This document shows, in pieces, positions 34,975 through 45,799 of a stretch of DNA of 64,000 nucleotides. The position numbers and the translations under genes are program-made. Numbering within the stretch: position 1 is the stretch's first letter; the number at the start of each line of letters is the position of its first letter. A model generated the notes under the pieces. That model worked only from the letters and a program-made list of their open reading frames with translations, ran no database searches and was not told the DNA's origin. This stretch comes from Toxorhynchites rutilus septentrionalis (lineage: Eukaryota > Arthropoda > Insecta > Diptera > Culicidae). The DNA is taken from positions 101,448,515 to 101,512,514 of the forward strand of contig NC_073746.1 of the NCBI RefSeq assembly GCF_029784135.1, given 5' to 3'.

Positions 34975-35585
34975 ATGCATGTCGGACTCGATTGTATGTG
35001 ATTCGATTATATACAATTTTGGACTCGATTATATACAGTTTGGAAAAAAAAATATTTTTTTATATTTCAAACATGGCTTATTTCAAGAAGAAATGTAACA
35101 TTTCAACTTTAAGTTTAACATAAATTTTTAGGATAAAATTAATAATAACACATAAAAAATTTTAACTTTTAGTTTTTTCACTTCCAAAATGTTATAAAAA
35201 TCCACTAATTTAGTTGTTCCACTACTATATCCTGTACTAAATTTTCTCATTTTTCAAATGAAAGCATCAAAATCGTCTTCCGTAGAGTACTTTTTAATGT
35301 AGATTGTTGAAATCGAACATATGCGTAGGAGGATTTTTTTCCATCAAATATGATCGTCTATCACATCCTGAGATAATTTGGATAAATTATTTTTTTTCAT
35401 GTGAGAAAGGTGTTTTGTGACTTTAAGGGGATGAATCAAAAATCAAATTTCTCTTTTGTATTCAAAAAACGAAAAATGCAAAAAAAATTAATGAAAAAAA
35501 ATTTCGATTATATACAGGATTCGATTATGTACAGTGAAAAGAAATCAAAAACTGTATATAATCAAGTCCGCGCTGTAATGGCATT
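34975..35585. repeat. Probable MITE with gattatatacag motifs
   Basis: The ends are roughly inverted (gtcggactcgattgt... and ...ataatcaagtccgcgc). Several tcgattatatacag copies sit at both sides, three on the left and three on the right. No protein. The target duplication is unresolved. Confidence 0.5.
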
Positions 35586-35933
35586 AGTGAATCCGTAAAC
35601 AAAAAAATCACGATAAGTCTGAAATACGGCAATTGGTCGATAGCATAACTAATCGAATCAAGTCCACGGCTCTGTTTATGTTTAACCTAGTGAACAGTCT
35701 TTTCGAAATGTAATCATTAGCACTAATCCATTATACACCAACTGAGCACGATTATGTCCTATGGTCTCTAAAGGCAGTTATTTCTATCATTCTTAAAGCA
35801 GCTATCGTTCCAATAAATTGGTGGTTTCATCGTGGTGAAATTTAGAAGTATAATCTAGACTGACCCATTGCCACACTTCATCAGCGGTACGTGCTTATTG
35901 GGGCTACTCAAACTATCCTCTGATACGATTGCC

Positions 35934-36069
35934 GCACAAAATGGGGGGGTGATCAGTTCGCCTTGCGACCATCTGAAAGTACACAGAGCAGCACAGGTCC
36001 GACCAGCTGTTCTAAAGTCCCACAGACATAAGAAATCTAATTACAGTAGCTTGAGTCAACATCAAACAC
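35934..36069. repeat. Source-like copy of the 33730-33866 segment
   Basis: 136 bases, one mismatch with the upstream copy. Here it stands without the 119-bp flanking repeats. Confidence 0.9.
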
Positions 36070-37148
36070 AATTTTCTGGCTCTGCTGCCGGCAATTTGAG
36101 CGAATCGTCTCCAACCCATGGAAATGCAAACAAAAACAAACAGCGCGATACCGTTGCACCATGTGCAACGGCTGCTTTATTGCACACTATCTTTTTTCCC
36201 TCATATCAATTATAAACGGATTAATTTAATGGTACCATCGGTCACGCGTACCTCTTGAAGGTCGCTAAAATCTCGCGCCTTTAGCATGCAACCTGGCATG
36301 GGCAATCTTTCCCATAACAGGATGACATAGAACAACAAAACGACACAGATGGTTATCAGCACCCTGAAGTTCGCCAAGTTTTTGTTGTTTCGTTCACATT
36401 TGATCTGGGAAAAATCCACCCAACCCCACAAAAGGGGACAAAAGTGCGCGCGCGACGATTGCGCGCACACGATGATCTTGTTCCAGTTTTCCACCCAAAA
36501 GCGCCACACGACACAAAAGGCCAATCGTTGCACGAAAGCTCATTCGAGTGCAGGAAAGGTTTGCGCCCAAATGCACCGGTGCAAATGTCAAAACATACGA
36601 ATAATTTTATGTGTATGCTCTGCACCAGCTCTCTGGAAATCATAGGTAAGCGAATGAGTCAGTTAGTCAGAGCCGATAGACACCGGCTCACGTGTTTTCG
36701 CTAGCCATGCACACATACCTACTCGTATGTTGGCAGCGGAGTCGAATAAGGTCTGCATCTGTGTTTCTTTGTTTGAAACCGCGCGGTGGTGAAAACCATT
36801 TCTGTCAAATATACTTAAGTTCAATTTGGATGGAGCGCGGGAAATAAAATGCTATGTGCCGCGTGCTGTGGGGTTAAGGCGTGGAATCTCGATCCGATAC
36901 ATCCGATGGAGAATGCGGTCGTGATATTGTTATGTTTTATGTCGAACCCATCCCATCGCTAGTGGTCTCCGAACGTCCTGGTGTGATTGATGAGGAGCGC
37001 ACCAGCTTCCAACCACTCAGGGCTATGAATTTCATCAGATAAATCGATGGCTTGTAAGCAAATGCTACAAAGTAAAATAACTCGCTGGTATTTTTCCTGG
37101 GAGGTATCAACATCGAAGACAGTCGTACTTGTTTCAAAAGATTGAGAC

Positions 37149-37420
37149 TTATACATGTAGCTGAAAAACACCAATCCCGAAAAATGCCGCTGATGAGACC
37201 GTTTTTCCACATCTGAAGAGTGGAAAATTGTTACGCCACATTTTCATGAAATTTTCAGTAGGAGTAGGTTCAATGTCCTCCTTCTTTAAATACCTTTCGA
37301 TTATTACCCAGTATCTCTTGATAGACCGCAGTTCAGGGTAGTTCGGAGGATTTTGTTATTTTTGACAAATTTGGCCTTTCAGTTTCTGAGAAGATCCAAA
37401 GTGGCAGCAGCAGATCCGAC
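37149..37420 (-). pseudogene. Mariner-like (DD37-type) transposase C-terminal relic
   Basis: The minus strand reads PPNYPELRSIKRYW and on through IIERYLKK and FMKMWRNNF without a stop, ending at 37149. This is the NPPNCPELRP-x-E-K-Y-W box of Tc1/mariner transposases, with Lys where the catalytic Glu or Asp is expected. Upstream, after a frameshift, a CCHF stretch corresponds to the D-x-x-x-CHYSK box. It resembles the family at 63 kb. It is inactive. Confidence 0.6.
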
Positions 37421-37625
37421 GAAAACAATGGAGAAGTGGTAGGCAATCAGAAAGTAAGAAGAAGTCGTTAATACACTCTTTCCTATGATCCTCCCTGTTG
37501 GTTGTGTCCATTATTAAGTACTACACAAGCAAATAGCTTGCCACATCAACACCTTCTTTCTAAACTATTCGGTTCAAGTGTACGTCATTACATATTTATC
37601 AAGTTCTAAGCCCGTACGATTAAAA

Positions 37626-37633
37626 TTCTAGAA
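37626..37633. repeat. 8-bp TSD of hAT MITE (left)
   Basis: ttctagaa, repeated at 37943-37950. Confidence 0.85.
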
Positions 37634-37942
37634 CAGGGGTTTTCAGATTTTTTTTATGGCAGAGCACTTTTTATAGCAAAATTATTAGACGGAGCACCTG
37701 CATTTTTTAATCAATAAAACAAATCCTATTTGCATTGACATTACTCAACTGGGAGCAACTCTATATCGGTTGCGAATCGCAGTTACGTGATATCTGACCC
37801 GGAGAAAACAAGATAAATCACTATATGCCCAGCGAAATTAAATTGAAAAATGGTTTCCTCCAAGGAGGGTTTTCAAGTGGGAGCATTTGCTATAACTTCG
37901 CGGTGCACAAATTTCCCGCGGAGCACCATTTGAAAACCCCTG
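37634..37942. mobile_element. hAT-type MITE, 309 bp
   Basis: The ends are caggggttttca and its complement tgaaaacccctg. Exact 8-bp duplications flank it. The interior contains gcggagcacc-type text on both sides. It has no coding region. The CAGGGG end and 8-bp duplication are diagnostic of the hAT superfamily. Confidence 0.88.
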
Positions 37943-38289
37943 TTCTAGAACATTGTTACTTCCACGATGTATTCTTTTTACTTGCATCTGTATCTGGTAC
38001 AAAATCATCACTAGGCTGCTTCATTTATACGTTCTTGAATGGATTTCTGAGCAGGCACCAGCTCTTATACAGAATTTTATGATTCCAATAGACTGTTTTG
38101 AGTTGTTAAAACAAGTTTTCGAATCAATAATTAATAAACACATAACTCTCAGACATCTTATATTTTGAATAATTTACAATACTACATCGTTTAGCTGGGA
38201 AAGAATTTTTAACGCTCAAAAGAGGAATCGATTTCTCCTCAAAAATACCCAGCACAAATAATATCCCCGCCAATTATAATCATCGATTG

Positions 38290-38297
38290 ATTGTGGC
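38290..38297. repeat. 8-bp TSD of non-autonomous hAT (left)
   Basis: attgtggc, repeated at 39680-39687. Confidence 0.85.
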
Positions 38298-38692
38298 CAG
38301 TGTTGCCGCACGTACGGATTTATCTGGAAAGGTACAGATTTTTTCGTTATTTTTGGTACAGATTCTGTACGGTACAGAGTAAAGGTTTTCGTCGAAAAGT
38401 ACAGATTAGTGCAGATTTTTTTCGCGAGTGTTATTTCTTACGTTTGAACAAAGCTACAAACTTTCGATACATGATAGTATGCAATCTAGATTCAGAAAAA
38501 ACTATGTATAAGCCTCATCAAACACATGAATGACGAATGAAATTTGAATGTGGTATTTGTAGTAAATAAATGAGTATTTTTTATGCTAATTAAATTATTT
38601 TTTCTCAACAACGAATATTTTCGATGGTACCGATTTGTGGTACAGATTTTTTAAGAAAAGTACAGATGAGAAAGATTTTTAACCCCTCTGGT

Positions 38693-39643
38693 GAGGTGAA
38701 GTGAGATTTCTTTAGCATCAAAAGAATTCTCTATTTTTGAAATTAACAGCGTTTCACACGTTAATTTCAAAAATAGAGAAGTCTTTTGATGCTAAAGAAA
38801 TCTCACTTACAGCTGTTCTTGATATTGAGGGAGCATTTGACAATGCATCCTACAACTCTATAAATAAAGCTATGGAAAAATGTAGTTTTGACATGTGCAT
38901 CTCAATCTGGATACATGCCATGCTAACCAACCGACTAATAACAGCTAAATTAGAAGGATCTACTCTAACAACGAAACCATCTAGAGGTTGCCCTCAAGGA
39001 GGAGAAGTATTGAAGGTAACGAAAAAGCCGATCTCTTAGCAAGATTAGGATCTTCAACTAAATTCGTCGGGCCTGAGCCATTTTGCGGATTATTTACATC
39101 ATGCATGAAATCGGAGCTCAAAACCTGGAAAATATCAATGATTGAAGCCAACTGGAGGGCTCTATCAACACCAAGACAATCCAAATTATTCATTACACCT
39201 TGTAACAGAATAACAAGCAACCTACTCAGCTTGAATAAGGCAGATTTGAGTACATTAACCGGTCTATTGAACGGACACTGTCCGAGCAGGTATCACCTTA
39301 AAAAATCGGAAAACTGGGAAATGATAACTGTCGTTTCTGCTATTTCGATGCTGAGACTTCGGAACATTTACTGTGTCAATGCAGTACACTAATTCAGCGA
39401 AGACTGTGAATTCTTGGAAAGGGCATTCTTATGCCTAACGAGATTTGGTCTGCTGAACCACAACAGGTAAGGAACTTCATAAAGGAAGTCATACCTTCGT
39501 GGGGGGATATGCAAAGTCCTGGTGCGACTATCACTTATTCCCTGAGTGAGGGAACGAACTGACACTGCATACATAGCAAACTGGAGTGCACTACAATAGA
39601 TCAAACTGATGGTCGCAGTGGTACAATGCTCCTACAGAAGAAG
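38693..39643 (+). mobile_element. Truncated, rearranged non-LTR retrotransposon nested in the hAT
   Basis: Bounded by 12-bp duplications aacccctctggt (38681-38692 and 39644-39655) and ending in an agaagaag tail. The first 115 bp form an inverted duplication (38700-38747 against 38759-38806). It then continues in the sense direction with RT and RNase H pieces. This looks like one insertion event with 5' inversion and an internal deletion. Confidence 0.85.
38759..39640 (+). pseudogene. RT/RNase H fusion remnant (R1/LOA-like ORF2)
   Basis: The frame reads LISKIEKSFDAKEISL, then the RT palm motif VLDIEGAFDNASYNSI and the start of the CPQGG box. At about 38998 it jumps directly to the RNase H terminal motif IEGNEKADLLARLGS in another frame. 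The middle of RT, including the catalytic Asp pair, and most of RNase H are therefore deleted. After 39330 a further frameshift separates CRFC-type and SEHLLCQCS text, the Cys-rich tail. It is non-functional. Confidence 0.85.
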
Positions 39644-39687
39644 AACCCCTCTGGTACAGATTAAAATGTGACAACACTAATTGTGGC

Positions 39688-42265
39688 ATTCGCCAAAAAA
39701 TTATATTATAACACCTGCTCTCACCAAACATTATGATTTTTTTTGATATGGTGGAATATGTTCTACATCATATCAAACAATTCATATTCTCTGCTATCAA
39801 ATCCATAAACAATGTCACCATTTGTACACAACCTGTATCGAATTGTCTTCGATACTTTGTTTTTTGCTAACGACTCTGCTCAGTCCGGCTGCAAAAAAGA
39901 AATGGGATTGGGAGAGAAGAGCATAGTGTTTAGGCGAGCGAGCGAGACCGTCATTCTGCAATCACAACTAAATGGAAACTAACTTGCTACTAAATGGAAG
40001 CAATTTTTAAGCTATTGGTACAAGTTTTCGGGTCATAAATTAACAAGTATATAAGACGTAGACATTTTATCTTTCGAATGGAGTGGTTATCGCTTCATTT
40101 CAGATTCTACATCTTACAATGACATTCGCATGCATGTTCAACATTTCACTTCTCACATTTGAATATCGTTTTGCTTGGTTTCTGATATCGAAAAAGTTAA
40201 AAACAAAAATGGAGTTTCCACGGTATAATCCCACTTTTGGAAGTTCAAAGCTAGGGTATTGATAGTACACAGTACTAGTGCTCAAAAGCTCAATGATAAC
40301 TTTCCTCAATTTTCTTGAACTCCCACAAGAGGCAGTCCACCATCATCTTGCAGCCTTTGTTTATCTCTGTTGTTGAATTGTTGTTATTGTTGAATCGAAA
40401 CCTAATTATTTGCCTTCCGATAGTTTTTCGATATGTTTATCAACTTACTTTAATTTTTATAGTGATAACAACGCCTTGGGAGCTGCAAATCACTTCTGCA
40501 CGACTCCTGAAACTTTTTATTGCTTTGGTGCACATTGGTGAAGGATTTGGAAAAGCGGTTTATGTGAAATAGCAAAATAGATATTTGATCAAAATTATAC
40601 CAATATTGTTTTCGATAGATCTATTTTTCATGGAATTGTTAGTATTCCAAATCATCACGCGAAAGAATGTATTTGTGGTTCAATGTTGTTTCGAAGGGAA
40701 TGTTATAAAAATACATTTAATTTGGAATTTTTAACACAAATATTTTTTTTTATTATTTCTCTATATTTATTATGTGATTGAAGAAAATGAAATATCGAAT
40801 ACATTAAAAAATTTTTTTGCTATTCAAAGCGTTTATTGCCGAATGGCAACAAGATGCGTTTATGGGTTGAATCGAATTATATTGACAATAAGCTTTTGTA
40901 TGTAAAAATTATTCCATGAAAAAAAAACAATATTCTTAATCTTAAAATAATCTCTCTTAAAATTAAAATGAGTTTCATAAAAAATATATCTTTTTAATAA
41001 TGTTTTTCAATCTGAATGATAGGAACACATTGAAAAAATGCTAAAATTTAGGATTGTGATGACCAATAATGAAAAATAAGAATAATAAATCATGAGCTTT
41101 ACATTGTTGATTCAAAGTGTCACACATTTTGTTTAGATCATCAACGAAATGTTTGTGTACACTTCAAATTGAACATGTCACATGATTTTTCTTCAGACCA
41201 GTCTGAATCCTATATAGTATCTTCAAATGAACAATTCTTCGAGGAACGTATTACTATCAATATTCTGTTTTCTTGTGATTTTATGAAGTATTTACGATGA
41301 TAACACTGTTGAATTTATATTGTTCTATTTTCAAATACACTTTTTGATACTATTTTCAAATACACTATACTATACTGGGCAGAAATCACTGCCATGAAAC
41401 ATTCCAAGTGATCTATGTCTGATGATTCCGATGTTTCGTTTTTACGTAGGAAACATTGTTAACGTTTTTCACCAGCAAAAGATTTGTGCATTTCGCTGCT
41501 GGTATGTGTATAAATTCTTGTAGATTCCACAGTGGACCCGATGATACTCCTTCTGATCTTTTGGCAAACGCGATTACTCACTGGTGTGAAGTGAAGAATG
41601 ATCATTAACTGTTCTCCTAATTGGTCCAACTACGAAGGTTTACAACGATCTCCATACATAGGGATGCTTCGAGAAATATGTTCATAAAGTGTTTGGTGGA
41701 GCGAAATTTGAACTCAAGAACTTTCGAGACTGCGTGTAAAACATGTTCACTGAACATGAGCCTACACCCAAAATTGATTTTTAGCTCATGTTTTGTCATC
41801 CCGATTTATGACATTAAATGAGACATAACATAACAGAAAATGTCATGACCCACAAATACTGGTAAGAATTTGTATAATATACATATATGTTGTTTTTTGT
41901 TGAGTTTTGCACAACAAATTAATACATGGTACAGCAAGACAAAAGAGCTTTCCGCATACTTTGCCACATACACGGCCCAGACCGAGATAGATATTGTTCT
42001 CCTTCATGCGCTCCGTTTTTACTCTTAGAAAACACTTCCCAACTTCATTTTAAAATTAGGTGCAATATTATCACGTATTTTAGAGGCGACTGAACTGCAA
42101 AGTTTAAAGCCTCTTAAAAACAAAGAATCAATCAATCATTTATTATGACATCGGGTCTTGAATCACACATACTAATCGCACAAATAATAATATCACACAG
42201 AGAACTCGCACAAAAAGCTACCGCACAAAAACAGGGTTTCCTGTATTTGCTGAACAACTCCTGAA
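39688..42265. other. Intronic AT-rich DNA, no recognisable gene
   Basis: Short frames only and no domain. A pair of overlapping frames at 41617-41821 appears fortuitous. Confidence 0.55.
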
Positions 42266-42268
42266 GCA

Positions 42269-42430
42269 TCGTTAGCCATGTGGATAGCGTGGTCGTGTAA
42301 AATAGCTTTGCATTCCAGCCGGCCTTGGTTCGATCTCCATTGACGACGTATGGACTTTTTCTTGGCACAATCCCAAATGAAATGAGAAAAGAAAACAGAA
42401 AGAGATGTCTGCACGCATACATACAAACCA
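42269..42430 (+). mobile_element. tRNA-derived SINE (gecko-like)
   Basis: The A-box region is tagccatgtggatagcg (42273-42289) and the B box ggttcgatctc (42327-42337), in a head that recalls an Ile-type tRNA. The body is unlike the Feilai copies. The name gecko is from memory of Aedes SINEs and is tentative. The 3' border and TSD were not fixed. Confidence 0.6.
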
Positions 42431-42619
42431 TTGTTATGCTTTTGGAATAGCTCATTATTTGCGCATTTGACTCTCCAGCACACTAAATGGCATCATTTCA
42501 GCCGAAGATGAAATGTTTTCTGCCAACGCTAGTTTGGGTGTAGAATTCACAAAAATATCTAAGTATTTGATGCTTGTGACTGTTATGAACACTTAGGAAA
42601 AATTCTCATATTTGAAATC

Positions 42620-43125
42620 TATCTTTGTTGTTGATAGAAAAAGAGAGTATCGAATATTTCAAGGCGTTCAGCGACATATAATTAGCTTCGCACCAACTGG
42701 CAAAAATTACCAACTGTCGTTGTAGAAATACTGTATCACTATGATTTTTTACACAAGCAATCCATCAGTATATCGAAGCTCCATACAATAAAATATTGAA
42801 TTAACAATTAACACGTTTGGATACAACACAAATCTCAAAGTCCGAAATCTTTATTTTGCCTTTTGGGTAGAACATATGATATTCCATTTAGGCGCTCATC
42901 GTTTGATCAGTCAAATAAAATTTCAGCCACAGCCACAATAGTATTCCACTGAAGCCTATGCGATGCAGTTCAGCGATTGTGATCTGTTGATTGATCCTGT
43001 CGAAGGCAGCCGAAAAGTCAGTGTGAATAGTGCTCTTTAGTTAGATTATTTTTAACAAGTGAGGAAGATAAAATCGAACATAATTTCCTTGAACAGCTTG
43101 GGAATAGCACATAAGCAACGGTATT
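42620..43125 (-). pseudogene. Non-LTR reverse transcriptase remnant (Jockey/CR1-like)
   Basis: Reading the minus strand from high to low coordinate gives YRCLCAIPKLFKEIMFD (normally YRPISxLSxIPKLFEK), then TDFSAAFDRINQQITI (RT palm with catalytic Asp) and ELHRIGFSGILLWL. After stops come LYGAS (where LYADD is expected) and FLQRQLVIFASWCEANYMSL. The order matches RT with deletions and several stops. The catalytic Asp pair is lost. Confidence 0.75.
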
Positions 43126-44221
43126 TTTCATTTTTATCTTGATTTTTCGAGCAACTTTTCAGATGATGTATTCGGATGTTCCTGATATATCATGATGATA
43201 TCAGACTCTGAATTAAGTTATGCTATTTATTTCAAAAAAGCATTGCGAAGAGGGATTAGGTAAATGATGGATGAACAGGATTATTATTTTGTTTCTTTAG
43301 GACATTCAAAAGTCTCGCAGCAATTGAATCAAACATCATGTTGATTCAAAAGTTTCGAAGCTTCATGGAAATGATTCATCGATGTAATGTTCTTGTATTC
43401 GCTTGTATAGAACAGATCAAGAATGTAATAATTTTCGTTAAGTAAATTGTGGAATGTGATAAATCAAGAAAAAATACAGTTGTGTGCCTTTAGAGCAAGT
43501 AATGCCTGCCTGAATTAAATCTCTAAAGTAATGTTATCGTTCAGTTCAGAAGTTCTCAAAGCGGTCGATATCGACCCGACCGATATAGACTTTTTTAAAA
43601 CTCACCAAACAGATGAGCGCGCATAGGTTCGTATGGGATGGAAAATTTGGCAAGTGCATTTGGCATTTGCGTTCTAAGATCGAAATTGAACTTGAATACA
43701 CTCATTTACTAATTTAATTCAAAAGATTACATTAGATTGGTAGAAAGTTACCAGGTTCACCTCATCACACTATTTTTTATATATTTTTTATCATTAACTT
43801 GGGATTTTTATATTTTAACCGACTCAAGGTATTTGTATGTAATTTGTATCAACATATTCACAATGAAATTAATATATAATAAAATACTTTTATTCTATTT
43901 ATTTTGTTGAATTTTGTGCGAAACTAATGTCAACATTACTCGCTTAACCCTATGATGCACAGAATTTCGGAAAATAAAAATACTCATGTTGCACCGAAAT
44001 TTTGTATCATTCAAATTTGAAAGAATTGGAGTATTTTCATATGATGATGCACCTTCCCAACGCAATCGAATATACAAGAAGGTTCCGAAAAAAATGTATG
44101 AGCACGCAGCTATTCTAATACATATTTCTAGGTAGGTTAAAAAATGTCCTACCATGCGTTATTACGCATCAAAAAGGTGGAACATTTTTGATTCCACCGT
44201 GCCCCAAAGGGATAACCAATG

Positions 44222-44482
44222 TGCTTCCGTGGTCGAGTGGTTAGCGTCACACCTAACATGCCGGGGGTTCAGGTTCGATTCCCATTCTGGTCGGGGAAAT
44301 TTTTCGTCAAAGAAATTTCCGCCAACTGTGGTCACGCGAATTCTGGAGCTTGCCACTCAGAATGCATTTAAGGTGTGCTATTTGGCATAGAAATCTCAAC
44401 TAAGTGCTAACAAAAATGACGCAAGTAATAGTACGTTGAGCCGGCGAAGTTCCTCTAAGAACGTTAGTGCCATTTAAGAAGA
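44222..44482 (+). mobile_element. Feilai-like tRNA SINE, copy 1
   Basis: The tRNA-like head has A box tggtcgagtggttagcg and B box ggttcgattccc, followed by a body matching 52713-52994 along its length and a tail catttaagaaga. The target duplication is not clear. Any tRNA reading here is part of the SINE. Confidence 0.8.
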
Positions 44483-44759
44483 CTCACTTTACCAACCGCA
44501 CAGTTTTGTACTAGTAAGTATTTTGCTATGTAGAAGATATGTAGAATTTGTAAGGCACAAACGAAAGTAGCTAGACCTGCGAACAATACTTTCACCCACA
44601 TCCGCTCTAAACTTCAATAATTTGGAGATTCTATTGAGTGTATAAATTTAACTCGTTCCGTCTCCACAAGATGGCTTAAGGTGCTATAAATAGTCGACGG
44701 CGACAACTGATTTTTGCTGAATCGGCAAGTGTCGACGTCTGTCAACCATATATTGTTCA

Positions 44760-45790
44760 CAAATCTTTGAGTTTTGCACAACAAGTTCAATTTATACTGC
44801 GTTGAAAATTTTGACGTTCGTTATAAACAAGCACCATTTGCGGAAGTGATGATTTTCTATTTTTATTGAAAGAATAGTGCTGCTGAAGCGCATCGAATTA
44901 TTGTGATAGTTTATGATGATTCTGCACCTTCGGAAAGATTTTGTTGGGAATTGAACAATTTAAAAGTGATTATTTTAGTGTTAACCCTTTCGATACGGCA
45001 GTGTGCTTCGCCGGAGTGCTACCTATACGGAGCACTGCGCCGAAAAGTATGCACTGGTATGATCGATGTGCAGTATCACTCTCAAGTCGTCTAAAGACAA
45101 CGCTCGTACACACAGCTCATCGCGCGGGTGTCGTCTATAGACGACACTCGTAATGAAAGGGTTGAAGGCAAAAAGCGTCCGGGTCAACCGAAAAAGTTTG
45201 AAGAAGAAGTATTAGAGAAATAACTGGATCAAGCTTCGTGTCAAACGCTAACTGATCTTGCAGAACGATTGGGAGTTGCTCGACAAGCTATTTTAACCAA
45301 CTCAGAGACACCGGATACATCCAAATATAAGGAAATCATGTTCCATACGAATTGAAAGCCTGAGATATCGAACGGCGTGGTCTAACGATCAATGAAGACT
45401 TCTACAAGCAACAATTGATCGGTGTAAAGTGAGCTATTGCCGAAAAACATCTGAATTATGCGACCAGACACATCGATAGTATTCCATCATTACAACACTC
45501 GGCCTCACGTTGGTGTTCGAGTTAAAAACTGTTTGGAAAATGGCGGATGGGAGATTCTGGTTCATTCGCCTTACAGGCCAGATCTTGCCCCTTCCAGCTA
45601 CCATTTGTTTCGATAGATGCAGAACGGTTAGAGTGGAATACGCTTTTCTTCAGAACAGGGTATCAAAAATTGGCTTTATGCATGCTTGGTTTCAAAAGAA
45701 GACCGCTTCTTTCGTGACGAATCCCAATCCGTTAGTTGTCATAAAATTGGGAAAAAAGTAGTAGCAATAAATGGCCAATATTTTGAATAA
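44760..45790 (+). pseudogene. Mariner transposase relic, interrupted by a MITE
   Basis: In shifting frames the plus strand shows NSAAEAHRII, ERFCWEL, then (after the MITE) KRPGQPKKFEEE, LAERLGVARQA, HVPYELK, then a gap, HVGVRVKN, PYRPDLAPSSYH and AWFQKKTASFV to the end. These are the mariner (DD34D) boxes in order. The segment normally holding the first catalytic Asp (TGDEKW) is deleted. Multiple stops. Dead copy. Confidence 0.8.
44985..45161. mobile_element. piggyBac-type MITE, 177 bp, nested in mariner
   Basis: The ends are ccctttcgatacggcag and complement ...cgtaatgaaaggg, flanked by TTAA (44981-44984) and TTGA (45162-45165, one change). TTAA targets and CCCT ends are piggyBac hallmarks. 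It contains a gtcgtctatagacgac palindrome. Removing it rejoins mariner reading. Confidence 0.8.
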
Positions 45791-45799
45791 AGTAATTAT

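Larger units (their letters stand above)
38298..39679. mobile_element. Non-autonomous hAT element rich in gtacagatt, with nested retrotransposon
   Basis: The left end is cagtgttgccgcac and the right end ...tgacaacacta (complement tagtgttgtca), with exact 8-bp duplications. Several gtacagatt copies lie near both ends. Without the 951-bp nested insert and its duplication it would be about 420 bp. The left 150 bp match the left part of the hAT relic at 59162-59310, its probable autonomous relative. Confidence 0.88.

Noticed and set aside
36210..36704. Overlapping frames on both strands near a gcgcgcgc palindrome
   Set aside because: Locally GC-rich DNA gives long frames in many phases at once; no domain seen.
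36937..37148. Minus-strand frames below the transposase relic, one with protein-like text (TVFDVDTSQEKYQRV)
   Set aside because: No start or splice context and no recognisable domain; left unassigned although one frame is worth a database search.
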